Shown: positions 1 through 12,110, counted from the first letter of the stretch. The stretch: DNA of 64,000 nucleotides from Ctena decussata (GCA_963989385.1 OZ022508.1:34680166-34744165); one strand, 5' to 3'. Notes: a model not told the origin generated them from the sequence alone. Numbers and translations: made by a program.

Positions 1-675
1 AGGGGTTTTCTATGAAGCGCTGCTTAATCAAATGACGTCAACGCTTTCAAAACGTGATCTTAGTGACGTTGTGATGTAGGTTACGTGTGACGTAGGTTAC
101 AGTACACACTTTTTAACGTTTTTATACCATTTAATGTTTCAGTGCATGAAATCTAAGCACACCATCTTGTAGCTGTTACTAGGCAGGATTTTGCACATGA
201 GTTTCAGAGCGATTGCTTTGCTCAGTTTTAAGAAAAGCCCGTGACGTAAGGTTACATTCTTAAAGAAAAATGCTGGGGTAATGTACTTTGAAGTCAAGTA
301 AAATATACAAAATGGACCAAATCTGCAGAAATGATATAAACTATTAACGAACACATATTTCTTTGTGTGATCTTGTAAGTTTTCTGATGCTGTGCCATTT
401 TAGTTAATACATGTATCACGAATTTAGCGCTGTGACGTAGGTTACATAAAATTTGCGACATTATTTCCCAGTCTCATTTCGTAGCAAAAACTACCCTTTA
501 GATATTGTTTAAGCGGGGAAATATATAAGAAATCACCTGAATTTAATAATGGAACTCCATTTTAAGCAGTGATTTATCTTTTTTTAGCCGTGTGGCGTTC
601 ATATCTATACAACGGCAATATTGCGACATTTAAAAACGTCGCCTTTTAAATCAGGGTATCATTATTCGAACCAGT
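1..675. other. No gene seen; GTGACGTAGGTTACA motif repeated
   Basis: Non-coding as far as I can read. GTGACGTAGGTTACA or a one-base variant occurs at 86, 241 and 432. Confidence 0.5.
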
Positions 676-678
676 GTT

Positions 679-1853
679 AACAAGAGCTGTCGCCTGACAG
701 CATAGCTCGCCTGAATAGGTGCTTGCCCATCACACAGTTGCTATGGTGGTGTGGACTGCTATGCATAAAACTTCAGGCAAGCATGTCCATAATGACAACA
801 CATTTATAAACAAAAGCTATTCCAGAAATAAGTCTTAAAATAAAATAAAAAAAAAATAAAAAAATTAAATTTCAAAGTCCATGAGCTTGAGGTCAAAGAA
901 CTAAGGGGTAGGGGAAAGGGGAGGGGGGGGGGGGGGGGGCTAGGATGTATCAAAACCTTGAACCATTATCTAACATCAGTCCACGTATTAGTATGAACTG
1001 AGTCCATTGTGGCACGGTGAAATCATGTCTTCATTAATATAAAACTTTAATCAAAATCTTTAAGACAAAACTCAAAGTCCATGACCTTGACATCAAGGTC
1101 ATCCAGTGGGGTAAGTATATAGTGTTTTGTAAAAACTCAAAAAAGTGTCTAACATCAGTTCGAGTGTAAACTAAATCTCAGCCAAGCATTATGAATCAGT
1201 ACGCAATTAGAAAACTTTAATAAAGACCAAATTTCCTAAGTCCCCCTGACCTTGACATAAAGGTCACCTAGTAGGGCAGGGGTAGTACTTTGTAAAACTT
1301 TGGACTAATATCTAACTACAGTGCAAATATAAAAAGAATTCATCAATGGGTTCAGGAGATATATGTCTTTTAAAAACTTTAACCAAAACATCCAATCAAT
1401 AAAAAGACAATTTTCTAAGTCCATGACCTTGACATCAAGGTCACTGAGGGGAGTGGGGGTAGTACCTTCGAAAACTTTGGACCAGTATCTAACTATAGTG
1501 CAAGTATAAAAAAAATCCATCCATGGGTTAAGGAGATATTGGGCTTTATAAAACTTTAACCAAAACATCCAGTTCCAAAAAACTCCCAATTTTCTAAGTC
1601 CATGACCTTGACATCAAGGTCAAGGAGTGGGGTGGGGGTGGTACCCTGTTAAACTTTGGACCAATATCTAACTACAGTGCAAGTATCAAAAGAATCCATC
1701 CATGGGTTAGGGAGATATAGGTTTTTAAAAAACTTTAACCAAAACATCCAATCCGGACGCCGACGCTGACGCGGACGCGGACGCTGACGCGGACGCGGAC
1801 GCCGGGGTGACAACAATAGCTCTTCCTGAACTTTCGTTCAGGCGAGCTAAAAA
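679..1853 (-). mobile_element. Modular tandem-repeat element, family 1, copy 1
   Basis: Read on the minus strand it begins TTTAGCTCGCCTGAAC with a hairpin, then a GGCGTCCGCGTCC microsatellite, then about four diverged 165-180 bp monomers, and ends in a hairpin (GCTGTC-AGGC-GACAGC) plus TCTTGTT. The plan resembles non-autonomous Helitron/Helentron-type elements of bivalves. It has no coding capacity. A poly-G tract lies at 924-939. Confidence 0.6.
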
Positions 1854-2144
1854 TGTCTAACAAAACGCTTGCATGTCTTGGTACTTTTATCTACTTCTTT
1901 AGATAGAGGGCTACTTGATAGAGGGTAAACAGGACCGTTATTTTGTAATTTAAAGAAAGGTAATACGAAGGACAAAAATAATAGCTAATGGCCCAGCTTA
2001 ACTGAGAACGTCTCTGACATGACGTTGAAATAGGTCATGGAAAACAAGTTTAATTGAATGCACCACTGCAGTTTACAGTAACTGCTAAAATTGTCTGACC
2101 GTTGACCTTAATTGTAACCTGACCGTGAGCTTTGGAACAGGATT

Positions 2145-2363
2145 TGAGCCGCGACACGACAAAACTAACAATGTGGTTGTGCACCTAGCGCAGACTCAGA
2201 TCAGCCTGGGCAGTCTTCGCTGTCCGCATGGAGGTAGCCTAGACCCTTAGCTACCCTGTAAGCCCTTAGCAAAGAGTCTGCTCAAACTAGGTGGCTGCCC
2301 AGGCTGATCTGAGTCTTCACTGGGCGCACAACCACATTGTTGGTTTTCTCATGTCGCGGCTCA
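2145..2363. mobile_element. Palindromic MITE A, copy 1
   Basis: Terminal inverted repeats TGAGCCGCGACACGACAAAA and its reverse complement. The interior is also largely self-complementary around CAGACTCAGATCAGCCTGGGC. Full copies are about 220-240 bp and eight occur in this window. Confidence 0.8.
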
Positions 2364-2510
2364 TTTCAACCTTGCATGAGAAAAGCTATCCTTTTTTTGC
2401 TTTTGCTGTGAAACTTGATCCAGTTAACAATGTAGATTTGGATTAAATGCCGAGTCAAAATTTGACCTCTGACCCCTGACTGTGACCTTGGCCTTGGATT
2501 CTGGAATCTC

Positions 2511-2580
2511 CCCAGTAGGCACATGACGTCAAAATGACGTCGTACTGACGACGATGCGGCGTCATTATGTCTACTACCAG
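2511..2580. mobile_element. MITE D (ACGT-phased), truncated copy
   Basis: Starts CCCAGTAGGCACATGACGT with ACGT at 2526 and 2537. The right end is not recognisable. Confidence 0.5.
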
Positions 2581-3069
2581 AATGTCTACTCACGTTAGTG
2601 CTGTATGCCATAGATCTACTTTGGGAAGCTTGCAGCGATACCTCATGATACAATATTTAATGAAGGGCAATAGGGCCTGTATAATCTACAACTTGAAACT
2701 CCCGTATGAGCCTATTAACCCAACTGACTCTACAGTTTGCAATTTCTGGTAAATAAACACAATGCTACAAAAATGTCCCAATATACAGATAGATGTGAAG
2801 GTCAGAAAGCTTTTACGGGATAACACGATCCGACAAGTTGTATGCCACATATGTCAGGCAACGATTGTTTCCTACGAAGGTGTAGTTTAGTGTAAACGTA
2901 ACTATACCGAATTTAGTGCGACAAACGGGCGCGTTTCTGTATTTAATCTTCGGAGTCGTTCAACCCCAGACATTTGAAAAAAGGTAATGGGCTGGTGTCA
3001 GTAGGCAACGAACAGCCCTATCCGAGTCACACTTACTGACGCAGGTAAGTGACGCCTACATATTAACTC

Positions 3070-3405
3070 GTGAGCGCAGGCGTCCCCTGTGTCTCGAGAA
3101 ACGAGTCAGACAAGGGCATCAAGAAGGAGATGACCGATGCAGCAAGAACAAAAAAAAAAAAAAAACACACGCCAGAATGTAAGCCAAACTCCGCCAAGAT
3201 TCATGTCGCTACGACAAACAGTAACAAGGACGACAGCAAATGCGAGAATAGCAAAATTGGGGACGATAGTTGGACAACCTTAAATTCGCTAACCACAGAT
3301 TCATTAACAGATTTTTCAGCCACTGACTCTAAATCTCATGAATATGAGGATCAGTTTGAAGGAGTATTTTATAAAAGTAAAAAGTATGCAAAGACCAGGA
3401 ACTGA
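3070..3405 (+). pseudogene. Possible N-terminal part of LINE ORF1
   Basis: Open 111-codon stretch, Lys/Ser/Thr/Asp-rich, with an A15 tract coding for a lysine run (KKKKKH). No domain is recognisable. It lies upstream of, and on the same strand as, the esterase ORF1, from which it is separated by about 870 bases full of stops. It may be the decayed start of ORF1 or 5' UTR. Confidence 0.35.
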
Positions 3406-4274
3406 AACAATCAAACTCCAAATCCAGCCCGCAAACCATAGTTGGAAACAACTAAGATTACAAATAATCAAGATACAGAGAACATATGGCCAACCGAGTG
3501 AGCAGCTTGTTCCCAAAAGGTAGCCACTCAGCAACCCAAACCGAACCAAAAATAATAAGAACATACATAAGGTAAAACATCACAGAAACTCTGACACCAA
3601 AAAAGGCAACAGAGAACCACAACAGAACTACCGCCTTGAAACGGTCAGTAATGAATTACTGGGGGCTTAAATCGATTTTACAGGCCCAACCTCACCTTCA
3701 GTATCTGAAGTGGTACAAAACATTTAGTAGGTTGTTCGGTTCGCATGATAACCCTCTAACTCGTCAATGAATCATCACGGTAAACACATAAATCAAATTT
3801 CAACACCATGAAGAAGCAAAGACGAGGACTCAACAGATACAACGGGCCGTCTGACAGGTGGAGATCCCTGTCCTGCCAAACAACCCCACTGGAAATCTGA
3901 AGCAAAAGAAGGTCACCAGTTGAGCCCCGGTGGACCAAGCAACAGACAAAAAAGGCTCCGGTCCCAACCAACTAAAATATATAGCTTTAGGTCGGGGCCA
4001 TCATAGAGTCTGACGCCCGATCCCCCTGGAACTGATTATTCCCACACAACATTGAACTTTGTGTCAAAGGTAATTTTACTCTAATTTCCGTAGCAAGATA
4101 CGATCGGATTTTTCACTCAATACGGAGAGTGACCCAGGATCTACAGTAGGCCTGCTAAGATGTGTTACCCACGTAAAGGGATTATAATGCGAGCTACACA
4201 TTGATGATGCTTCAAGTACAGTTACAGTCACCGGGGTCGGACATAGACTTTGGAGGGAACATTATTTTCCTAGA

Positions 4275-5162
4275 GTGGCGATGACTCTTTTCCAGAAGTA
4301 CGTCAGGGAGACGGACAGCCAAATCATCGATGTACAAGATGAACAAAGTAACATAGACCGCAATGCATTGAACATAGGGTCCACAGGATTGACACAGGCC
4401 TACACAGACAGTAACACGTTGGACTTTGGGGTTAACAGAGACACTCAGACCTCCAGCTTTATCTCGTCCCAGTTAAATGGTCATCTCCCCATGTTTACTA
4501 GCACGCCGATATTGCATAATCAGGACGCACATATGGATAATCTAGAAGTTATGCCTATTTATAAAATATGTTGAAATTTAGAACAAGTTGAATCCGAGCT
4601 TAAAGAGCTAAAACATACAGTCATATCCAACATGGAACGTAAAATTTCGGACCTTAAATCAACGATGATTAAATTGTTAGATGAGGTGGCGTCTGAAAAT
4701 AACTCTTATGCTAGTGTTTTACAGAGACAAAGTCATACAAACCAATCAACAGATGAAGGATTTTGCAACAGTTCATTCGTTGGCATTAGTGCATCATCAG
4801 GTTCATCAAACACATGTGTAAAAACGGCATATGTACCGACTGAACAACCGGCGAGGACAGTAACAAATAAAAACAGCAATACTTTTACGGTTGGTAGCAG
4901 TACGTCTACACCTTCTAATTCGTCTCAGACACACTTAAAATCATGGATACCGACGGAACAACCAACGGAGCAACCAGTGGAAAAAGTTACAGATAGAGTC
5001 AAAGAAGTCACTGGACAGACAGTTCCCGTGAGAATCACAGACAGGGCTTCAATAAATTCAGAATTCAATCAACGTAGACCTATGTCAGAGCGAAACATGC
5101 ACGCAGTTTTGGTGTTCCTATTACAAACACTACAAGACGTGATAATACAGCTACTAGCCTAA
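4275..5162 (+). pseudogene. LINE ORF1, coiled-coil region
   Basis: One frame from the ATG at 4275 to a stop at 5160-5162, broken by an in-frame TGA at 4572-4574. After that stop it reads LEQVESELKELKHTVI and then MERKISDLKSTMIKLLDE, heptad-rich and probably a coiled coil, followed by a Ser/Thr/Gln-rich spacer with repeated PTEQP. ORF1 proteins of this LINE group bind RNA and form oligomers. Near its end (about 5100-5120) the frame slips relative to the esterase part. Confidence 0.65.
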
Positions 5163-5683
5163 AGACTCTCCTGATTGGTGATTCGGTGCTACAAGGAATC
5201 AACACAAAGGGCCTTGTTAAAGGTGTTCAGAAACACTCGCGAAGTGGGGCTACGGTTAGTGACATCATCGAAGAAATGGTAGTCTATGATCTAAAATCTT
5301 TTAATAAGATCATAATTTACGTGGGTGGAAACGATTGTGCTAAACATATTGATCAGCAGGAGTTTGAGGAGAAATACGACCAGTTAATAAGTCTCATTAA
5401 AGCTGGTAATAATGATTGCGACTTGTACTTGTGTAAGATAGCACCGAGAGGGGACACTGATGTTTCAATATTTAATGACAGTATTGAGAGGTTGGCGACA
5501 TACTGGGAGTATCAGAATGTAAGTTACATACAAGAAACCCAGGATTACTTCTATGGAAAGAACTACATACCGGCAAGCCGCTATTATGCTTCCGATGGAA
5601 TTCATTTGTCAAAGTCGGGAGTGAAACGCTTTTTTCAACGCTTTAGATATCACAGTGAAAATAGAAATAGTAATAAGCTATGA
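5163..5683 (+). pseudogene. LINE ORF1, SGNH/esterase domain
   Basis: SGNH-hydrolase-like domain: block I LLIGDSVLQG, block III IIYVGGNDC and block V DGIHLSKSG supply the Gly-Asp-Ser, Gly-x-Asn-Asp and Asp-x-x-His signatures. It runs to a TGA at 5681-5683. Esterase domains of this type are known in ORF1 of CR1-like LINEs, with an unclear role, perhaps membrane or lipid contact. Catalytic signatures look intact although the upstream frame is shifted by one base. Confidence 0.75.
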
Positions 5684-5989
5684 CATGTGTGTATTTACTC
5701 GTCCGAGTATCCAAAACAATGGTAGACGAGGTCAGTCAGCTTCATACCAAAGGAGATATGTCAATAATTTTGCCGGGAACTCAAGACAAACACGAGATGG
5801 TCCGTTTTCGAATGAGTCTACCTTTGGTCGACGCAATTACACAGGGAGCTCAGAAACAGGAAACGCTGCTACGGATGTCACATGACCGGGCATTTAATTG
5901 CAGACTGTTGGAATATACAATAGGGACTCGGCATTACTGCCATTAAAAAGACAGGAGCACCTGTTAATGTCTACAACTCTTTTTCCGTA

Positions 5990-7084
5990 TTGGAATGTAT
6001 CTGCCATAAGTGTGATTCCTTTTCATGCTCCTGTACGGACAGTGACTTAGTTAATCAAAATGATTTTATTTTCAACAATAATTCATTAATTCATAGTAAT
6101 TCTGTTAGTCATAATGTGTTTTCGAGTGACTACAGCAGACATGAAAGTGAGGAAAGAAATTTAATTCATGATGCAAAATATAGTACTACTGAGGCTTCAA
6201 GCATAAATTCTGTTTCAAATAACCTTAATGTCAGTTCTGTTGATACAGTACTCAGAAGTACTTCCCGACAAAATTGTGACCAGACCAGTGTTTTATCTTT
6301 AAATTTATCTGATAAAGGACTAAATTTTGGACATTTGAATATTCAAGGCATTTGTGGTAAAAATATGAGTAAATTTTACGAATTAAAGGCGATGATGTTA
6401 CATACTCAAAATAGTAATTTACATATTTTTGGTTTAAGTGAAACTAAGTTGAAAGCTCATAAACCAACTACTGCGTTTCATACTGAGGGATTCCAAACTT
6501 TCAGGAAGGATAATCATTCTAATGGCGGTGGGGGGTTGATTGTTTACGTCAGAAATGGAATTAATGTAAAACGCAGAATAGATCTAGAAATAAATGAAAT
6601 ATCGTGCATTTGGTTACAAATTATGCAAGAAAAAGGTAAATCAAGTTTGATTGGAAATACATACCGACCACCTGATTCTCGAGTAGAATATGATGATAGA
6701 TTTGAAGAGTTTATTGATAATGTTTTAAAAGAAGGTAAAGAAATAATTTTGATGGGTGATTTTAATAAAAATCTATTATCAGATACAACCAACAGAGAAT
6801 GGGAAAATTTTATGTTGTCTTTAGGTCTCAGTCAGATGATGAGTGAACCAACACGCGTTACAAATTGTTCTAGCACATTAATTGACCATATTTACACAAG
6901 TGTTGAAGAAAATATATCTAGTGTAAGTGTTTGTAAATTAACCATAAGTGGTCATTATGCTGTCTTTGGAAACCGTAAGATTAATGTTTCAATAAGTAAA
7001 AACTCCCATCAAACGATTACTTATAGATCGTTCAAAACGTTTGATGAAAATGCCTTCATCTACACCAAATTCCATGGGAAATAG
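5990..7084 (+). pseudogene. LINE ORF2, apurinic endonuclease part
   Basis: 364 codons. Residues 1-100 are Ser/Asn-rich with a Cys cluster at the start (CICHKCDSFSCSC). The APE-type endonuclease follows: HLNIQGI, LSETKLKAHK, NTYRPPDS, LMGDFNKN and SGHYAVF carry the catalytic Asn, Glu, Tyr/Arg, Asp and His positions. It nicks target DNA to prime reverse transcription. It is cut short by a TAG inside a 35-bp tandem duplication (about 7060-7125). Confidence 0.82.
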
Positions 7085-7118
7085 TGGACACGATATACAC
7101 CAAATTCCATGAGAAATA

Positions 7119-8243
7119 GTGGACACGTTTGATGGTGTAGATGAAATGGTTGAAGTTTGGAATTCATTGTTTTTAGAAGTTGTCGATAAACATGCACCTG
7201 TTAAACAGCATAGGGTTAAGAAATATCGTCAACCTGACTGGTTGTCTCCAGAAATAATAGATGCTATTAAAGACAGAAATCAATGCAAATTAAATGGACA
7301 GGTTCATGAATATAGATGTTTAAGAAGTACGGTTTCAGCTATGATAGCATCAGCAAAAAAGGAAATGTATAAGCTAAACCTCGAAGAGGGCAAAGATGAC
7401 CCACGTTCAATATGGAAATTGTTTCGAGAAGTAGGGGCGGGAAGTAAAGCAAGTCCACGGGAAACTATAAATGAAATTAATGTAAATGGCCATATGATAT
7501 CAAACGATTTTGATAAAGCTAATGTCTTTAATAATTATTTTGCGAATGTGGCATCTCATTTAAAAGAACCAGTTCAGTCCTCTGATTTCAATCTTGTAAA
7601 AGATTACGTAGATTCTAAAGTCCCATTAACAGATTTATTTAGTATTCCAGTGATAAATCGATCATTTGTGAAAAAAATCCTGACCAATTTAGATGCTTCA
7701 AAAGCAACAGGTCTCGATTGTATTGGTCCTAGGCTACTTAAAATTGCACCCGATGTATTATGCTCTAGCATTACAAACATCATCAATAAAAGCTTAACGC
7801 AAGGTGTTTTTCCAACAGTTTGGAAAAACGCAAAAGTTAATCCAATTTTTAAGTCTGGATCAAAGAATGATGTGAATAACTTCAGGCCGATTTCTATTTT
7901 ACCAACCATCTCCAAACTGATTGAAAAATGGATACATGTAAAATTAATGGCCTACTTAAATAACTATAAATTGCTTTATCAGAAACAGAGTGGCTTCAGA
8001 ACTGGACATTCAACAGAATCGGCTTTAGTTCTTATGACTGACTCATGGCTGAAAGCAGTTAATTCAGGGAAAATTGTGGGTTGCGTGATGGTCGACTTCC
8101 GCAAAGCGTTTGACCTTGTTGACCATGATATTTTGTTGAAGAAACTAGAAATTTATAAATGTGACGAAATCTGTATTGCCTGGTTTAAATCTTACCTTAC
8201 AAATCGAAGTCAACAAGTATCAATAAAAACACTAAATCTTTAA
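7119..8243 (+). pseudogene. LINE ORF2, linker and first half of reverse transcriptase
   Basis: 374 codons in a different frame from the endonuclease part. It contains the RT fingers (KATGLDCIGPRLLK, FRPISILPTISKLIEK), the SGFRTGHST segment and palm motif A (MVDFRKAFDLVDHD) with the first catalytic Asp. It ends at a stop where the frame moves to the next segment at about 8240. Confidence 0.85.
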
Positions 8244-9205
8244 GCGAAAATATTAATTTTGGAGTCCCTCAAGGGTCCATTCTTGGGCCACTACTATTTT
8301 TAATTTTCATTAATGAATTGCCTTTGTCACTTTCAGAATCAGTGGCGTCCATCGACTTATATGCAGATGATACGACCTTGTACGACGTGCAGTTAAACAA
8401 ACAAACGTTGGAAAATAACCTTCAAAAATCTTTACTTTTACTTAACAAGTGGTGCAAAGAAAACGGAATGTTGCTTAATACAGATAAAACTAAGGTCATG
8501 CTTATAACAAGCCGTCAGAAAAGATCAAATATGGAAAATAGTTCTTTAATACTGAAGTATAATGATCTAGACCTAAAACTGACTTATAGCGAGAAAGTTC
8601 TAGGGGTTCATATTAATGAAAATCTTATCTGGAATGCCCAGTTTCAATTTGTTGTAAAAAAAGTTTCATCTCACTTATGGCTTCTATCTTAAATATCTTC
8701 TTATTTATCGATTGAAGACAGGCTATTGTTCTACAATGCTTACATCAGACCGCATTTTGATTATTGTAGTATTATATGGGGAAATTCGACGAGTTTTAAC
8801 ATTAATAAAATTACAAAATTACAAAGGCAAGCATGCAAGAGTATATTGAGGAATGAATACACTAATTTAGAAGAAGCCCGAGATCGTTTGAAAATGTTAT
8901 CTTTTAATGAAAGCGTATTTTTACAAAAAGCAAAAGTTATGTACTATAAAGTTGCGAATAATATGGCCCCGGAATACGTGACAGATCTGTTTCAGTTGCG
9001 GAGTACCAACTCAAATAATACGACTTCTAATTTACGATCAGTTTGTAACAGGAATTTTTTAATACCTAAACCTAATTTAGGCCTATTTAAAAACAGTTTG
9101 TCTTATTCTGGTGCACTTATCTGGAACAGTATCCCTATAGATATTAGAAATGCGACAACTATACATTCATTTGTAAATAAATGCACAGCTTGGTTGAGAA
9201 ATTAG
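8244..9205 (+). pseudogene. LINE ORF2, second half of reverse transcriptase and C-terminus
   Basis: It continues with GVPQGSILGPLLFLIFINELP and the YADD catalytic box at about 8360-8371, then the thumb and C-terminal region (IRPHFDYCSIIWGN, LQRQACKSIL). An in-frame TAA at about 8690 splits it. It ends with a TAG at 9203-9205. Confidence 0.82.
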
Positions 9206-9309
9206 CTTAATTGGGTTTACTTCCCCACCGCCATACCTTATATGATATCTAAATTTTCATTTTCTTAATAGATGTATCATTATATCATTTACATGCATAT
9301 TGTACATGT

Positions 9310-9312
<3 letters not shown>

Positions 9313-9354
<42 letters not shown>
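9313..9354. repeat. (GA)n microsatellite in the LINE 3' UTR
   Basis: About 40 bases of uninterrupted GA dinucleotides. It makes mirror-image open frames of Arg/Glu and Ser/Leu that are not genes. Confidence 0.95.
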
Positions 9355-9358
<4 letters not shown>

Positions 9359-9662
9359 TTTTTTTCTTTTGTTAGTATCTGTAGATGTATTGTAATTTTT
9401 TTTTGGTCTCAAATTGCACTTTGTATATATTGTATGTTTATATGTCTTATCAGAGGGCCCCAAGGAAGATTGGTTCGCCAATTGAGTAACCCTCTTTAAA
9501 TAAAGTCCTTACTTACTTACTTACTTACAAGTCACTCTTAGTTTTAGAACAGTTTAGAAATTTTACCTGATATAAGTTATTAAGGTTACTTTAAATAGCA
9601 TGCTAAAGAACCAGAATTTATCATATGACATCGCATCTGAGAGTGCAATAAAGCCATGCATT

Positions 9663-10800
9663 AACAAGAGCTGTCGTCTGACAGCATAGCTCGCCTGAAT
9701 AGGTGCTTGCCCATCACACAGTCGCTATGGTGGTGTGGACGGCTATGCATAAAACTTCAGGCAAGCATGTCCATAATGACAACACATTTATAAACAAAAG
9801 CTATCTCAGAAATAAGTTTACAATGAAATTAAAATTAAAAAAATCCACATGAAATTTCAAAGTCCATGAGCTCAAAGAACTAAGAGGTGGCGGTGGGAGG
9901 TTGGGGTTTGGGGGGGGGGTCTAGGATGTATCAAAACTTTGAACCATTATCTAACATCAGTCCAAGTATAAGTATCAACTGAGTCCATCGTGACACTGTG
10001 AAATTATGTCTTCATAAATATAAAACTTTAACCAAAATCTTTAAGACAAAATTCAAAGTCGATGACCTTGACTTCAAGGTCATCCAGTGGGGTAAGTACA
10101 TAGTGTTTTGTAAAATCTCAAAAAATTGTCTAACATCAGTTCAAGTGTAAACTAAATCTCTGTCAAGCATTATGAATCAGTATGCAATTCGAAAACTTTA
10201 ATAAAGACCAAATTTCCTAAGTCCCTGACCTCGACATCAAGGTCACTGGGCGGGGTTGGGGTAGTACTCTGTAAAACTTTGGACTAATATCTAACTACAG
10301 TGCAAATATAAAAAGAATTCATCTATGGGTTCAGGAGATATGTGTCTTTAAAAAAACTTTAACCAAAACATCCAAGCAATAAATTTTCTAAGTCCATGAC
10401 CTTGACATCCAGGTCACTGAGGGGGGTGAGGGTAGTACCTTGGAAAACTATGGACCAATATCTAACTACAATCAAGTATCAAATGAATCCATCTATGGGT
10501 CAAGGAGATATTGGGCTTTATAAAACTTTAACCAAAACATCCAATACAAAAAACTTCCAATTTTCTAAGTCCACGACCTTGACATCAAGGTCACAGAGTG
10601 GGGTGGGGGTGGTACCCTGTTAAACCTTGGACCAATATCTAACTACAGTGCAAGTATCAAATGAATCCATCCATGGGTTAAGGAGATATAGGTCTTTAAA
10701 AAACTTTAACCAAAACATCCAATCCGGACGCCGACGCCGACGCCGACGCCAGGGTGACAACAATAGCTCTTCATGAACTTTCGTTCAGGCGAGCTAAAAA
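9663..10800 (-). mobile_element. Modular tandem-repeat element, family 1, copy 2
   Basis: Closely similar over its whole length to the element at 679-1853 and in the same orientation, with the same two hairpin ends and internal monomers but a shorter GCC/GAC microsatellite (10728-10751). The two copies lie on either side of the LINE. Confidence 0.65.
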
Positions 10801-11156
10801 CGATAATCCACTAGTGGATTAAATATGCAAATTACGACGTAACGCTATGCGTTGACGTCCATAAAACGTCTCCTTTTCTGATGATGAAATCGTGACGTTT
10901 TAGTACAAAATTTGCTGATAAAATGCGACTTTAGTGTCATATGATAAATAGAATCTTGCATTCGGGCTCCTGTATTATTGAATTTATTAAATTCGTTGGG
11001 GAAAAAAATAAGATGCGAGGCTATATGAGCACTCATGTAAGATCCTCTATAAACACTGACTAACTGGGTGGACCAGCAGCGATTTAAATATAAACGTAAC
11101 TATACAGATTTATTTTCAGATTTTGACGAATAGACTTTTGGATGCATTGAATGATT

Positions 11157-12110
11157 GATTGATTGTTTTAGGTTTAACGGCCCTTTGAGACTGCCCTCTG
11201 TGGGAGACGGCCCGATATAGACTGAAATACTGTCTCAGACTGCCATCTGTGGGAGACGGCCCGATATAGACTGAAATACTGTCCGTCTGAGACAGTATTT
11301 CAGTCTATATCGGGCCGTCTCCCACAGAGGGGTGGGAGACGGCCCGATATAGACTGAAATACTGTCCGGTGGGAGACGGCCCGATATAGACTGAAATACT
11401 GTCCGTCTGGGACAGTATTTCAGTCTATATCGGGCCGTGTCCGGTGGGAGACGGCCCGATATAGACTGAAATACTGTCCCAGACGGACAGTATTTCAGTC
11501 TATATCGGGCCGTCTCCCACCGACGGCCCGATATAGACTGAAATACTGTCCCAGACGGACAGTATTTCAGTGTCCGTCTGGGACAGTATTTCAGTCTATA
11601 TCGGGCCGTGTCCGGTGGGAGACGGCCCGATATAGACTGAAATACTGTCCCAGACGGACAGTATTTCAGTCTATATCGGGCCGTCTCCCACCGACGGCCC
11701 GATATAGACTGAAATACTGTCCCAGACGGACAGTATTTCAGTGTCCCAGACGGACAGTATTTCAGTCTATATCGGGCCGTCTCCCACCGTCTGGGACAGT
11801 ATTTCAGTCTATATCGGGCCGTCTCCCACCGAGGTGGGAGACGGCCCGATATAGACTGAAATACTGTCCGTCTGGGACAGTATTTCAGTCTATATCGGGC
11901 CGTCTCCCACAGACGGACAGTATTTCAGTCTATATCGGGCCGTCTCCCACCGAGGGAGAAAGACGAGAGAAAAATGTCCAAACAACCCCCACCCGCACCT
12001 ACTGCAAGCACAGTAGGCCCTTGCCCTACAATGTTTCAAATTCAGTAGGACGCCCCGGCACTGGATGTTACTCACAGCACCATGCAACAAAATTATAGAC
12101 AAAGCTCTTT
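11157..12110 (+). mobile_element. Dispersed element I, copy 1, with amplified inverted array
   Basis: Begins TTGATTGTTTTAGGTTTAACGGCCC and ends with CCTACTGCAAGCACAGTAGGCCC and a GGACGCCCCGGCACTG segment, as in other copies. Its 35-base unit near the left end has been multiplied into about twenty alternately oriented copies (11199-11950). The family type is unknown; no target duplication seen. Confidence 0.6.
11199..11950. repeat. Array of alternating inverted repeats
   Basis: The unit GGGAGACGGCCCGATATAGA + CTGAAATACTGTC and its reverse complement occur about twenty times, roughly nine forward and eleven reverse, with junctions such as CCGTCTGGGACAG and CCCAGACGGACAG. Almost every unit can pair with a neighbour. 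Confidence 0.9.

Larger units (their letters stand above)
2900..9535 (+). mobile_element. Decayed CR1-like LINE, near full length
   Basis: Non-LTR retrotransposon with ORF1 (coiled coil then SGNH/esterase domain), ORF2 (endonuclease, reverse transcriptase) and a 3' end carrying AATAAAG followed by short ACTT repeats (about 9499-9530). An esterase-type ORF1 is a known trait of CR1-group LINEs, and a 3' end built of short tandem repeats rather than poly(A) also fits. Several stops and frame changes show it is inactive. The 5' boundary near 2900 is a guess; the 3' boundary is good. Confidence 0.85.

Noticed and set aside
9257..9499. Ser/Leu and Arg/Glu open frames on both strands
   Set aside because: Produced by a (GA)n microsatellite in the LINE 3' UTR.
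679..10800. Long terminal repeats of one LTR element (two 1.15-kb direct copies around the LINE)
   Set aside because: The copies have hairpin ends, lack TG/CA LTR borders, and the sequence between them is a non-LTR retrotransposon with its own 3' end before the second copy.
11199..11950. CRISPR-like array
   Set aside because: The units alternate in orientation with almost no spacers, in an animal genome. It is an inverted-repeat array.
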